Below are positions 16,670 through 24,566 of a DNA stretch of 64,000 nt, piece after piece. Made by a program: the position numbers and the translations under genes. The stretch lies in assembly GCF_900129975.1 (NCBI RefSeq), contig NZ_FSRG01000005.1, positions 1-64,000 on the forward strand, written 5' to 3'. How positions within the stretch are numbered: position 1 is the first letter of the stretch; each line of letters begins with the position of its first letter. The notes beneath the pieces were generated by a model. That model saw only the letters and a program-made list of their open reading frames with translations, was not told where the DNA came from and did no database searches. This DNA is from Halodesulfovibrio marinisediminis DSM 17456. GTDB lineage: Bacteria; Desulfobacterota; Desulfovibrionia; Desulfovibrionales; Desulfovibrionaceae.

Positions 16670-17675
16670 GGAGGACTTTCCTTCCAATCCCTGCTGCAAC
16701 GGCTTCACGTGCACGTTCCATACAGGTCTTCAGTGGTTCATTAGTAATAAGGTGTAATGCCATACCAGTGTTTAATGCCAACATATCCTGCATTGCTTTT
16801 GAGCCTTTTCCTTCAAGCAGTTCACGTAGGACGCGTAAGCCTTCCTCTTTACCGTGAACAGTCAGGTCTTCTTCAGCACACGGTTTGAATCCAAATTCTG
16901 CCGGATTCAGCTCTGCATGGCGAATAGTTTCGTTTTCAACATAAATAACTTTAGCAATACCGTTGGTGGTCAGCTCATCGTAACCACCTGCACCATGTAC
17001 AACTGCAGCACGTTCAATGCCTGATTGTGCCAGTACTTCTGCCATAATTTCCATAAATTCCGGCTTAGCAACACCGAGCAGCATATGAGTTGGGCGCGCA
17101 GGGTTGAGCAGTGGTCCCAGTAAATTGAACAAAGTTCTGTATCCAAGCTCCTTACGTACAGGCATTACGTACTTGAAAGCAGGGTGATAATCTGGTGCGA
17201 ACAAAAAAGCGAAGTTGCGTTTTGCGAGCTCGGCAGGGACTTCCTCCGGAAGCAAACGCAGCGGTAAGCCGAGTCCTTCAACAGCATCAGCGCTGCCGCA
17301 GGAAGAAGATACTGCGCGGTTGCCGTGTTTTGTTACCGTGTAGCCCATGCCTGCAAGCGTAAGGGCAGTAGCAGTAGAGCAGTTGAATGAGTTTTTACCG
17401 TCACCGCCAGTGCCTACTAGATCAATAGTTGCCCCTTCGATTGCATTAACCGGCTTTGCACGCTCCAAACAAACACGCACGGCAGCGTGTATCTCTTCAG
17501 CTGTTTCGCCTTTCTGGCGAAGTCCCATCAGCAAAGAGCCTGCTTGACCGGAAGTCATTTGACCGTCCATCAGCTTGGTAAAAACGCAGTGAGCAACCTC
17601 TGCGGTTAAGTGGCGGCCGTCCGCCAACTGCTCTAAAATTTGTGCCGTATTCATCTCATTGTTCCTTTTGGTCAT
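16662..17675 (-). CDS. trpD: Anthranilate phosphoribosyltransferase
   Basis: A 337-residue enzyme that transfers the phosphoribosyl group of PRPP to anthranilate. Seen: the N-terminal helical domain, the PRPP/anthranilate loop DLVGTGGDGKNSFNCSTATAL written in family form (GTGGDG near residue 89), KHGNRAVSSSCGSADAVEGLG, and LFNLLGPLLNPARP. Start ATG 17675 has AGGAGGC upstream; ATG 17654 is an alternative seven codons downstream. It is separated from trpG by an unusually long structured spacer. Confidence 0.94.
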   Translation of the reverse strand: MTKRNNEMNTAQILEQLADGRHLTAEVAHCVFTKLMDGQMTSGQAGSLLMGLRQKGETAEEIHAAVRVCLERAKPVNAIEGATIDLVGTGGDGKNSFNCSTATALTLAGMGYTVTKHGNRAVSSSCGSADAVEGLGLPLRLLPEEVPAELAKRNFAFLFAPDYHPAFKYVMPVRKELGYRTLFNLLGPLLNPARPTHMLLGVAKPEFMEIMAEVLAQSGIERAAVVHGAGGYDELTTNGIAKVIYVENETIRHAELNPAEFGFKPCAEEDLTVHGKEEGLRVLRELLEGKGSKAMQDMLALNTGMALHLITNEPLKTCMERAREAVAAGIGRKVLHA

Positions 17676-18000
17676 TGTGTTGTGCCTCCTTTGTGCGGCT
17701 TGGGCGTTTATTGTTGCCTCTGAAGGCGCTTGCCAGCGGGGCTTTAAGAACCTGTTACACTGTCGCTATCTGTAATCTCTCGTACCTTGAGAACAGCTAC
17801 CGCTTTGCAAAAGGTTCTTAAAAATCTCCAAAAACCTTTATTAGGCGAGAACAGCCGGTTTTTTCTGTTCTCACGCGGCTTGACGAAGCTGATTTGCGTG
17901 AGATCATTGGGCGCTCTCTTTGGAGTTTTTGCGAGGGACTCTTGTGTTGGAAAGAATCCCTCGCCGTTTGCGTTACAAACCGCTTTTTAGGGAGAGAAGA
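17676..18000 (-). other. Structured spacer inside the trp operon (trpG-trpD)
   Basis: No reading frame is supported. The 325 bases fold into successive hairpins: GCGAGGGA (17931-17938)/TCCCTCGC (17957-17964); CTCACGC (17870-17876)/GCGTGAG (17896-17902); GAGAACAG (17847-17854)/CTGTTCTC (17865-17872), overlapping the previous one by three bases, so the two are alternatives; and AAGAACC (17746-17752)/GGTTCTT (17813-17819). All other spacers of the operon are short except the 127-nt trpE-trpG one. Confidence 0.5.
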
Positions 18001-18594
18001 TTATGAGTTTGTTACTAAGATTTTCTCTGGGAAATTCTTCAGCATCGCCTCGCCCTGTGGTGTCAAAATTGATTCGGGATGAAATTGAACACCAACCCAA
18101 GGACGGTCGGCATACTTAATGCTCATAATCTCCTCTTCTCCGTCCGGCGTCTTTGTGGAGGACGTTGGAACAATTAAATTTTTTTTGTTTTCTGTAATAA
18201 TCAGTGAGTGGTAGCGAGCTACCTGCATAGGGGACTTAATCCCGTCAAAAAGCCCTTCGCCTGTATGCTCAATGTTTGAGTGTTTGCCGTGCATAATTCG
18301 TGGTGCAACATCTACAGTGGCACCCGCAAAGTGGGCTAGAACCTGATGTCCTAAGCACACACCCAGAACAGGAACTTCTTTAGGGAGCCGAGCCAAAAAT
18401 TCTAAGCACAGCCCTGCATTTTCAGGTTTTCCCGGTCCGGGTGAGATGCATACCATTTCAAGTTTTTCGCTTGTTGCCAGTTCCAGCAATTCCGGATCGT
18501 CATTCCGGACAACATGTGGATATCGCCCTGTTTTCTGGAAAGCCTGCACCAAGTTAAAGGTAAAGGAATCGTAGTTATCGATAAGAAGAAACAT
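18001..18594 (-). CDS. trpG: Anthranilate synthase component II (glutamine amidotransferase)
   Basis: A 197-residue class I glutaminase that supplies ammonia to TrpE. The triad is visible: Cys80 in GVCLGHQ, and His/Glu in GVQFHPESILTP. LIDNYDSFTFNLVQ at the N-terminus and SPGPGKPENAG are family features. It may also serve PabB, as in many bacteria; no pab gene is nearby. GGAGATACC precedes ATG 18594. It is stand-alone, not fused to trpD. Confidence 0.94.
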   Translation of the reverse strand: MFLLIDNYDSFTFNLVQAFQKTGRYPHVVRNDDPELLELATSEKLEMVCISPGPGKPENAGLCLEFLARLPKEVPVLGVCLGHQVLAHFAGATVDVAPRIMHGKHSNIEHTGEGLFDGIKSPMQVARYHSLIITENKKNLIVPTSSTKTPDGEEEIMSIKYADRPWVGVQFHPESILTPQGEAMLKNFPEKILVTNS

Positions 18595-18721
18595 GGTATC
18601 TCCGTAGAAGAAATATTTTTAATCAAACTATGCCCACAGGGCAGTTGAATTCGCGGTTAAGGGGGTGTCCTCCTTGCGGGTGCAGGGCAGAGCCCTTGCT
18701 CCTCGGAGAGCCGCCGGAGAC
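18595..18721 (-). repeat. trpE-trpG spacer with GCCGCCGGAG-type module
   Basis: The 127-nt spacer carries GAGCCGCCGGAG (about 18699-18710) and the adjoining G+C-rich stretch, related to short palindromic modules at 7594 and 13230. It is more G+C-rich than the surrounding genes. I see no open frame. It may be a dispersed intergenic repeat. Confidence 0.4.
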
Positions 18722-20137
18722 CTAGCGGCCAGTAAATACGTCCGCTTCGCCTGTGGCGTTCAGGGTCACTTTAAGTACGCGGCCTTTGTTCTGGCACTCT
18801 TCCCATTCTTTTTCCGGAACGGAGTCGTGCACGATACCTGCGCCGCACTGCCATTGGACAGTATTGTCTTTGACCCACATGGTTCGGATAAGAATACCGG
18901 TATCGAGGTTCACGGAATCCTTATCCAGACCCAGCCATCCGATGGTTCCCGCGTACGCGCCTCGGGATACGGCTTCAGTTTCTCCAATAATTTCGATAGC
19001 GCGAATTTTCGGTGCGCCGCTTACGGTTCCTGCGGGGAAGGTTGCGCCGAGTACGTCGAGTGCATCATGTCCCTTCATAAGCTGTGCTTTTACGTATGAG
19101 GTCAGGTGCATAACGTGGCTGAACTTTTCCACCTGCATAAATTTTTCTACGGACACTGTGCCTGCTTCGGCGATGCGTCCTACGTCGTTTCTTCCAAGGT
19201 CTACGAGCATTACGTGCTCTGCACGCTCTTTCGGATCAGCGAGTAGATCTTCTGCAAGCTCTGCGTCTTCAGCATCGGATGCACCGCGTGGACGCGTTCC
19301 GGCGATTGGGCAGACTTCCACCACGTTGTTTTGGCAGCGCACCATTGTTTCCGGTGAGGAGCCGATGAGTGTGATGTGGGATAGACGCATGAAGAACATG
19401 TACGGTGACGGGTTAATCTGTCGCAACCTGCGATAGAGAATGAACGGGTCACCTTCGAATGAAGCCTGAAAACGGGTAGAAAGCACTACCTGAATAGCTT
19501 CGCCTTGTCTGAGCTGTTCCTGTACCTTCTGCACGTTGCGTATGTAAGATGTTTTGTCCGGTATGGTTGTTACTTCGCCGATGCTTGGTGCTTCCGGTGT
19601 GCGTTCTACTGCGGCTCTATCCATTTTTACGGGCAGATTGTCCGCAAGGTTGAGCATACAGAGCTTGTTGTAGAGGTGGTCGAAGAGAACAATTGTACCC
19701 GGCAACATAAGACATGCGTCGCTGTTTTCCGGTGGAAGCACTTCTTCCAGTTTTTTCTCGAACATACCGATAGTGGTGTAGCCGAAGTACCCGAACATGC
19801 CGCGGGCAATGGCAGGAAGCTCCTTCATGTCGCCTTGCGGCTCAATGTGGATGGCGTCCATGACCTTTCGTGCACCTTCGATAAAGTCCATACCTTCATA
19901 TTCTTTGAGCTGGTTGAGCCTGTTGTCACGGGAGGCTACTTCCAGCTTGCCGTTTTTGCAGCCGAGACGCAGAAGCAGGTTGAAGCCGATAACGCTGTAT
20001 CTGCCGCGTCTGCCGTCTACTTCGGCACTTTCAAGAAGAAATCCCTGACCGGTTCCGACGAGTCCTAAGAAGAGGCTTATGGGGGTCTGAATGTCTGCTG
20101 CCAACCATTGGCCTGTCTGCTGTAACGTGATTTTCAT
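18722..20137 (-). CDS. trpE: Anthranilate synthase component I
   Basis: A 471-residue chorismate-using enzyme that makes anthranilate with ammonia from TrpG. Seen: ARGMFGYFGY in the N-terminal domain, the chorismate-binding core IQVVLSTRFQASFEGDPF, LIGSSPETMVR, PIAGTRPRG, and the conserved block DLGRNDVGRIAEAGTVSVE, followed by LGATFPAGTVSGAPKIRA and the C-terminal IQ-like CGAGIVHDSVPEKEWEECQNK. The Trp feedback element near LLES (residues about 34-37) is present. It follows tyrA after 107 nt that contain an attenuator terminator. Confidence 0.95.
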   Translation of the reverse strand: MKITLQQTGQWLAADIQTPISLFLGLVGTGQGFLLESAEVDGRRGRYSVIGFNLLLRLGCKNGKLEVASRDNRLNQLKEYEGMDFIEGARKVMDAIHIEPQGDMKELPAIARGMFGYFGYTTIGMFEKKLEEVLPPENSDACLMLPGTIVLFDHLYNKLCMLNLADNLPVKMDRAAVERTPEAPSIGEVTTIPDKTSYIRNVQKVQEQLRQGEAIQVVLSTRFQASFEGDPFILYRRLRQINPSPYMFFMRLSHITLIGSSPETMVRCQNNVVEVCPIAGTRPRGASDAEDAELAEDLLADPKERAEHVMLVDLGRNDVGRIAEAGTVSVEKFMQVEKFSHVMHLTSYVKAQLMKGHDALDVLGATFPAGTVSGAPKIRAIEIIGETEAVSRGAYAGTIGWLGLDKDSVNLDTGILIRTMWVKDNTVQWQCGAGIVHDSVPEKEWEECQNKGRVLKVTLNATGEADVFTGR

Positions 20138-20175
20138 GGCATTCGTTCTCTCGTTTAGTGTGTTTATAGGGTCAT

Positions 20176-20208
20176 AAAAAAAGCCGCACTTCTGTGAGAA
20201 GTGCGGCT
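20176..20208 (-). terminator. Attenuator terminator between tyrA and trpE
   Basis: On the minus strand AAGCCGCACTTCT pairs with AGAAGTGCGGCTT (plus 20181-20208), followed by seven T residues. Its 5' arm holds GCACTTCTC (plus 20196-20204), the exact complement of GAGAAGTGC (plus 20253-20261) inside the last tyrA codons, so an alternative antiterminator can form. Confidence 0.85.
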
Positions 20209-20244
20209 TAGGTACTTGTGTAAGTATCTCAGTATAATACTGGT

Positions 20245-21036
20245 CTATTGATGCACTTCTCCTGAGGTATCATTAAATCGCCACCACCAAAGAGCGCGCT
20301 CAACGATAACGTTGATGTCGCCACCAGCTGCAATGTTCAGGATAGAACGATAGGAGCGCACAGCATCCTGAGAGCTTGGGTTGGCTTCGAATAAGCCCTC
20401 AAATAGTTCAGCATCTTTGGTGATCATTTTTTCAGCTGCCTTCAGGCGGCGTTCAAAAGATGGCGTCAGATACGGCATCACATTTTCCTTATCTGCGAGA
20501 AGGGCAAGATAAGAAACAGAGGTAACAAAATTAAGACCTTGAATGAGTGCGGTAGCTTTGTCGTGCTCTTCTGCAGAAGAACAGAACGGCTCGCAGCCGA
20601 GGCGTGTGAAAAGCTCTTCAACCATGCGTGCAGAGTCCGCATCGCAGCCTTCGGAAGGCGTAATTGCAACGCGCACGTCATCAGCCTTCGGCTCTGGGCC
20701 AAAGAGAGGATGTGTCCCCACAACGGGACCTGTGTATGCTTTCTGCATTTGCATCATGGGTTGAACCTTTACGGAGGTAATGTCCGCCAGAATCTGTGGC
20801 GGCTTCATATGCGCGGTAACGCGCTTTATTACATCGTTAAATACGGCTGCGGGAACACATACCAGCACAATCTGTGCATCTGTAATTCCTGCTTTAAGCA
20901 CTTCATCTGTTAGCGGCTGGTCAATTTCGGCTACTTCCAGACCAGCCTTGGAAAAGCGGGAGCAGAGCATGGCGCCCATTTTTCCTGTAGCTCCTACAAC
21001 GGCAACTTTGTTGAGTGTAAAGTCTATCTCCTGCAT
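20245..21036 (-). CDS. tyrA: Prephenate dehydrogenase
   Basis: A 263-residue NAD(P)+-dependent enzyme that turns prephenate into 4-hydroxyphenylpyruvate for tyrosine. Seen: the Rossmann motif KVAVVGATGKMGAMLCSRF near residue 10, VLVCVPAAVF, DITSVKVQPM, the catalytic His region VGTHPLFGPEP, and HDKATALIQGLNF. ATG 21036 is chosen because GGGAGA lies upstream; an in-frame GTG at 21054 is also possible. It overlaps aroA by 13 bases. The C-terminus reads ALWWWRFNDTSGEVHQ: three consecutive Trp codons (20281-20289) lie 73 nt upstream of the trpE terminator stem and may double as an attenuation sensor. Confidence 0.92.
   Translation of the reverse strand: MQEIDFTLNKVAVVGATGKMGAMLCSRFSKAGLEVAEIDQPLTDEVLKAGITDAQIVLVCVPAAVFNDVIKRVTAHMKPPQILADITSVKVQPMMQMQKAYTGPVVGTHPLFGPEPKADDVRVAITPSEGCDADSARMVEELFTRLGCEPFCSSAEEHDKATALIQGLNFVTSVSYLALLADKENVMPYLTPSFERRLKAAEKMITKDAELFEGLFEANPSSQDAVRSYRSILNIAAGGDINVIVERALWWWRFNDTSGEVHQ
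20253..20289 (-). promoter_or_regulatory. Trp sensor codons and antiterminator arm inside tyrA 3' end
   Basis: Three TGG codons (20281-20289) are followed 19 nt later by GAGAAGTGC (20253-20261), perfectly complementary to the 5' arm of the downstream terminator (20196-20204). A ribosome stalled on the Trp codons would leave this segment free to pair and block the terminator; one that reaches the stop at 20245-20247 would cover it. This follows the E. coli trp logic but uses the end of a real enzyme gene. Confidence 0.7.
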
Positions 21037-22346
21037 GGTGAAACTTTCTCCCACTCTTCCCAGAAGGTCGGGAAGGACTTAGCAACACATGCTTTGTTGT
21101 CGAATTCAATATCACCGAGAGCAAATTGGAGCAGGGAAAGGCTCATTGCCATACGGTGGTCGTTGTAGGTGTTAAACACAGTGCCCTCAGGCGCTGCAAT
21201 AGCTTCTCTGTCTGGACGGATAATAATTCCGTCTTCGGTGACTTCGGTGTCGACACCAGCTTTGCGTAGTTCTGCAGCCGGTGCTGCGAGTCGGTCACAT
21301 TCTTTAATTCTCAGGTGTGCAACATTGCGGATGATGGTTTTACCTTCTGCGTATGCTGCCAGTGCGGCTACTGTCGGGACGAGGTCAGGACAATTGCCCA
21401 TATCTACATCAACACCCTTCAGTTTGGATGGATGTACGGTAACACCGTCGTCTTTGAGCTCTAACGTAGCACCCATTTGTTGCAGAATTGTGAACATCGC
21501 TTTGTCTCCCTGCAAAGAATTTGCGCGAAGGTTGGCAATGTGCAGTGGCTCTGTACCAAGGGTACCTGCAGCGAGGAAGTAAGATGCGTTCGACCAGTCT
21601 CCCTCAACAGTGTAAGAGCCGTTGCGGTACATGCTTGGCTTTACAATGAAACGGGTCTTGTTCGGGACAGCGGTTTTGAATGTGCGCCAGTCTTTTTCGA
21701 CCCATTCCGAGCCTTCCAGTGTCTCTACGTGGAAGGTGATGCCGAATTGTTCCATTGCATCCAGAGTAAGACCTACGTACGGCCAGCTTACAGCTTTGTT
21801 GCCTACAAGATTAATGGTCAGCCCGCGGGTGGACGGTGCTGCCAAAAGCAGGCCGGAAAGGTACTGGCTGGATTCTTCCAAAGAAATGGAAACCTCGCTT
21901 CCTTTCAGTCCGTCTGTGTCTAATACCAGCGGTGGACAACCTTCGGCGCCTTCGTATGTAACATCTACTGTAAGGCTTGAAAGCGCATCGGCAAGCTCTT
22001 TTATTGGTCTTTCATGCATGCGCGGCGCGCCGTGGATGCGGAATTTACCTAAACCTGCTGCAAGTACGGCAGTTAGGAGACGGCATGTTGTTCCGGATTC
22101 ATGCACGTCACAGGAAACAGGTTCGTCCATGCCGCCCGCCGGTGTGCCACAGCACCCGGAGACGGTATATTCGCCCGCAGCCTGCCGATAGATTTTTGCG
22201 CCGCAGTCGTTAAAGATACCGATGGTGCGGGCTAAATCTTCGCTTTCAAGTACGCCGGATACTGTAGATTCACCTGCTGACATAGCGGCGCCGATGATCA
22301 TACGATGGGATACTGATTTAGAAGCTGGTGCGGTGATGGCGATCAT
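21024..22346 (-). CDS. aroA: 3-Phosphoshikimate 1-carboxyvinyltransferase (EPSP synthase)
   Basis: A 440-residue enzyme that transfers enolpyruvate from PEP to shikimate-3-phosphate. Seen: ITAPASKSVSHRMIIGAA at the N-terminus, ESGTTCRLLTAVLA (the PEP/S3P region, LxSGTTxR type), ESSQYLSGLLLAAP, VEGDWSNASYFLAAG, DLVPTVAALAAYAEG, the KECDRL loop, and the catalytic region YNDHRMAMSLSL. Start ATG 22346 has GGAGAC upstream. Its end overlaps the start of tyrA. Confidence 0.95.
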   Translation of the reverse strand: MIAITAPASKSVSHRMIIGAAMSAGESTVSGVLESEDLARTIGIFNDCGAKIYRQAAGEYTVSGCCGTPAGGMDEPVSCDVHESGTTCRLLTAVLAAGLGKFRIHGAPRMHERPIKELADALSSLTVDVTYEGAEGCPPLVLDTDGLKGSEVSISLEESSQYLSGLLLAAPSTRGLTINLVGNKAVSWPYVGLTLDAMEQFGITFHVETLEGSEWVEKDWRTFKTAVPNKTRFIVKPSMYRNGSYTVEGDWSNASYFLAAGTLGTEPLHIANLRANSLQGDKAMFTILQQMGATLELKDDGVTVHPSKLKGVDVDMGNCPDLVPTVAALAAYAEGKTIIRNVAHLRIKECDRLAAPAAELRKAGVDTEVTEDGIIIRPDREAIAAPEGTVFNTYNDHRMAMSLSLLQFALGDIEFDNKACVAKSFPTFWEEWEKVSPCRR

Positions 22347-22378
22347 GGGTCTGTCTCCAATTAACTATTAACTATGAA

Positions 22379-23569
22379 TTATTTATTTTGCTCATCCGGT
22401 GTTGTGGCGATATCGCTGCCTTTAGTGAAGTCCATATACTGTCCGGCTGGATAGCTGCCGAGGATGCGCAGTGACTGACATTCTGCATGTAACTCGGTTA
22501 TAAGCTGCTCGTATTCTTCGGTAGAAAGGTCGCTTTCGATGTCGACAAAGAAGACGTAACGCCATTTTTCTCCGCGCATCGGACGCGATTCGAGCTTTTT
22601 CATGTTCAATCCTTCGCGTGCCATGATGTTGAGCACTTTTGCGAGGGCACCCGGTTTATCCGGTACAGTGAAGAGCAGGGAGGTTTTGTCTTGTCCTTCC
22701 CCGTCACTCGGTTTGGAGCCGACGATGACGAAGCGGGTCCAGTTGTCCTGCATGTCTTCAATGTGTTCAGCCAGAATGTTCAGTTTGAGCAAATCTGCAA
22801 GGCTGCCGTGTCCGATAGCTGCTGCGCCTTCTTCTTCCTGAACTCTGCGTGCTGCTGCTGCTGTGCTCTCAGTCGGGATGATGCGTGCGTTTGGTAATGT
22901 TGCACGCAGCCAGTGTGAGCATTGTCCCAGCGGTTGTGGGTGCGAGTACACGGTGTGAATATCTGCAAGCAGTTTTTCACGGGTGAGCAGACTGTGGCTG
23001 ATACGGCAGTAAAGTTCTGCCTCTATATAGAGGTCATGCTCCATAAAGAGATCAAGGCTTTGACCGACTGAGCCGTGCAGGGAGTTTTCAAGCGGGATCA
23101 CACCCAGTTCACACTCTTTGTTAGCTACAGCGCGGAACACAGCGTTGAGGTCTTTTTGCGGTATGTAATCAACGGCGCTACCTAAAAATTCGACTCCTGC
23201 AAAGTAGGAGAAAGTTCCTTCCGGCCCGAGGTAAGCAACTCGTTGAGGACGTTGCAGGGCGCGGGAGGAAGAGAAAATTTCACGGTAGATAAAGCGCAGG
23301 TGCTCGATAGGAATAGGGCCTTCGTTGTTGGTGCGAAGGTTGTCGAGCACTTCCTTTTCGCGGAACGGCTTAAATACCACATCCTGCTTGCCACGTTTAA
23401 GTTTTCCTACTTCAAGGGAAAGAGAAGCACGGCGGTTAAGGAGCTCAAGGAGTTCTAAGTCAGTTGCGTCGATTTCTTTACGGACCTCTTTGAGGCGCGG
23501 CAGATTATCTACGCTGTTGTCATCGGCACCTGCTGTTACAGGTGTGTCTGTTTTCTTCTCTTCAGACAT
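22379..23569 (-). CDS. pheA: Bifunctional chorismate mutase / prephenate dehydratase
   Basis: A 396-residue P-protein for phenylalanine. An AroQ-type chorismate mutase region (LPRLKEVRKEIDATDLELLELLNRRASLSLEVGK in two helices, about 24-57) is followed by the prephenate dehydratase domain (VAYLGPEGTFSYFA, VIPLENSLHGSV, ESTAAAARRV) and a C-terminal ACT domain (SLLFTVPDKPGALAKVLNIMAREGLNMKKLESRP), where Phe would bind for feedback control. One base separates it from the upstream gene (TAATATG). The N-terminal 20 residues are polar and likely flexible. Confidence 0.95.
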   Translation of the reverse strand: MSEEKKTDTPVTAGADDNSVDNLPRLKEVRKEIDATDLELLELLNRRASLSLEVGKLKRGKQDVVFKPFREKEVLDNLRTNNEGPIPIEHLRFIYREIFSSSRALQRPQRVAYLGPEGTFSYFAGVEFLGSAVDYIPQKDLNAVFRAVANKECELGVIPLENSLHGSVGQSLDLFMEHDLYIEAELYCRISHSLLTREKLLADIHTVYSHPQPLGQCSHWLRATLPNARIIPTESTAAAARRVQEEEGAAAIGHGSLADLLKLNILAEHIEDMQDNWTRFVIVGSKPSDGEGQDKTSLLFTVPDKPGALAKVLNIMAREGLNMKKLESRPMRGEKWRYVFFVDIESDLSTEEYEQLITELHAECQSLRILGSYPAGQYMDFTKGSDIATTPDEQNK

Positions 23570-23570
23570 A

Positions 23571-24542
23571 TTAGCCTTCCTTGATCTCTTCTTTGATGCG
23601 CATGCCGAAGTGGCGACCTGCTACATCGGTGCGAACGAGGATTTCGTCGCCTTTCTTTAAGTTAACAACACTGATTGGGTTACCTTTTGTGTCGACTACG
23701 CGGATGGTTTCTGCATTTTGCAGGAACACTGCGCCTTCAACACCATTAACTTCAGCTTTAATCAGCAGCATAGGACGGATTTCAGTTTTGCAGCGTCCTA
23801 CAACAGCGATAGAAGTAGAGCCATCGTGGTTAACGATGAGTACTTCGTCACCGGAAGCAAGTTCTTCAAGGTATGTTGTTTTATCGTGTGGTAACTGAGT
23901 GTATGCGTGCACTGCACCTGCGTTAACGCGGAACGGGCGGGCTGCCACATACTCGTTATTTTCAGTTTCAGCATGGACGAGGAAGGTAAATGCAGAAGAA
24001 TTACCCACGAGCATACCCTGACCTCGCTTGAGAACGGAAAGGGTATCAACACAAACTCGATGGCCTAAGCCCGATGAGCGAACCTCGGTAACGGTTGCCG
24101 GAACAAGGTCAATTGTGCCCATGGAGAGTTTGCACTGTGCTACAATCTGCTTCAATTCAGTAATTCCATTTGCGGTTACAACCACGCCTTCTACGCCTCT
24201 TTCAAGAATGCCGAAAGCAAGGTGCGCTTCTTCTGTGGTGTTGGCTTCAACCAGCACATTGTCAGACTGCGCCAATAAATTTTCAATCGGGATAATTTCC
24301 CATCCGTGACCGATAATGACCTGCTCGCCTTTTTTCAGACGTTCTGCTGCCTCTTCTTCATCACTTTTTTCAGTAAGCGTAATGACATGCATAGACTCTG
24401 CTGCGAGCACGGTGCAGCGGGACAGACTGGCTACTCCGGCCATTTCTTTTTCAGGTACGATAACGCCGTCAACGCCTGATTCCAGAGCGAGGGTGACGTG
24501 ATCTTTATTGAACGGTACGCTTGCGAAGAGAACTTTTTTCAT
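23571..24542 (-). CDS. 3-Dehydroquinate synthase II (archaeal-type)
   Basis: A 323-residue enzyme of the archaeal-type shikimate entry: NAD-dependent oxidative deamination and cyclisation of ADH to 3-dehydroquinate. Seen: the family stretches GVDGVIVPEKEMAGVA, VIIGHGWEIIPIENLLA, ATVTEVRSSGLGHRVCVDTLSVLKRGQGMLVGNSS, and ARPFRVNAGAVHAYTQLPHDKTTYLEELASGDEVL. It is unrelated to the classical AroB fold. It lies directly after the ADH synthase gene, as expected for two consecutive steps. Confidence 0.92.
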   Translation of the reverse strand: MKKVLFASVPFNKDHVTLALESGVDGVIVPEKEMAGVASLSRCTVLAAESMHVITLTEKSDEEEAAERLKKGEQVIIGHGWEIIPIENLLAQSDNVLVEANTTEEAHLAFGILERGVEGVVVTANGITELKQIVAQCKLSMGTIDLVPATVTEVRSSGLGHRVCVDTLSVLKRGQGMLVGNSSAFTFLVHAETENNEYVAARPFRVNAGAVHAYTQLPHDKTTYLEELASGDEVLIVNHDGSTSIAVVGRCKTEIRPMLLIKAEVNGVEGAVFLQNAETIRVVDTKGNPISVVNLKKGDEILVRTDVAGRHFGMRIKEEIKEG

Positions 24543-24566
24543 TTTTCTAGTCCGGATAACTACGGG

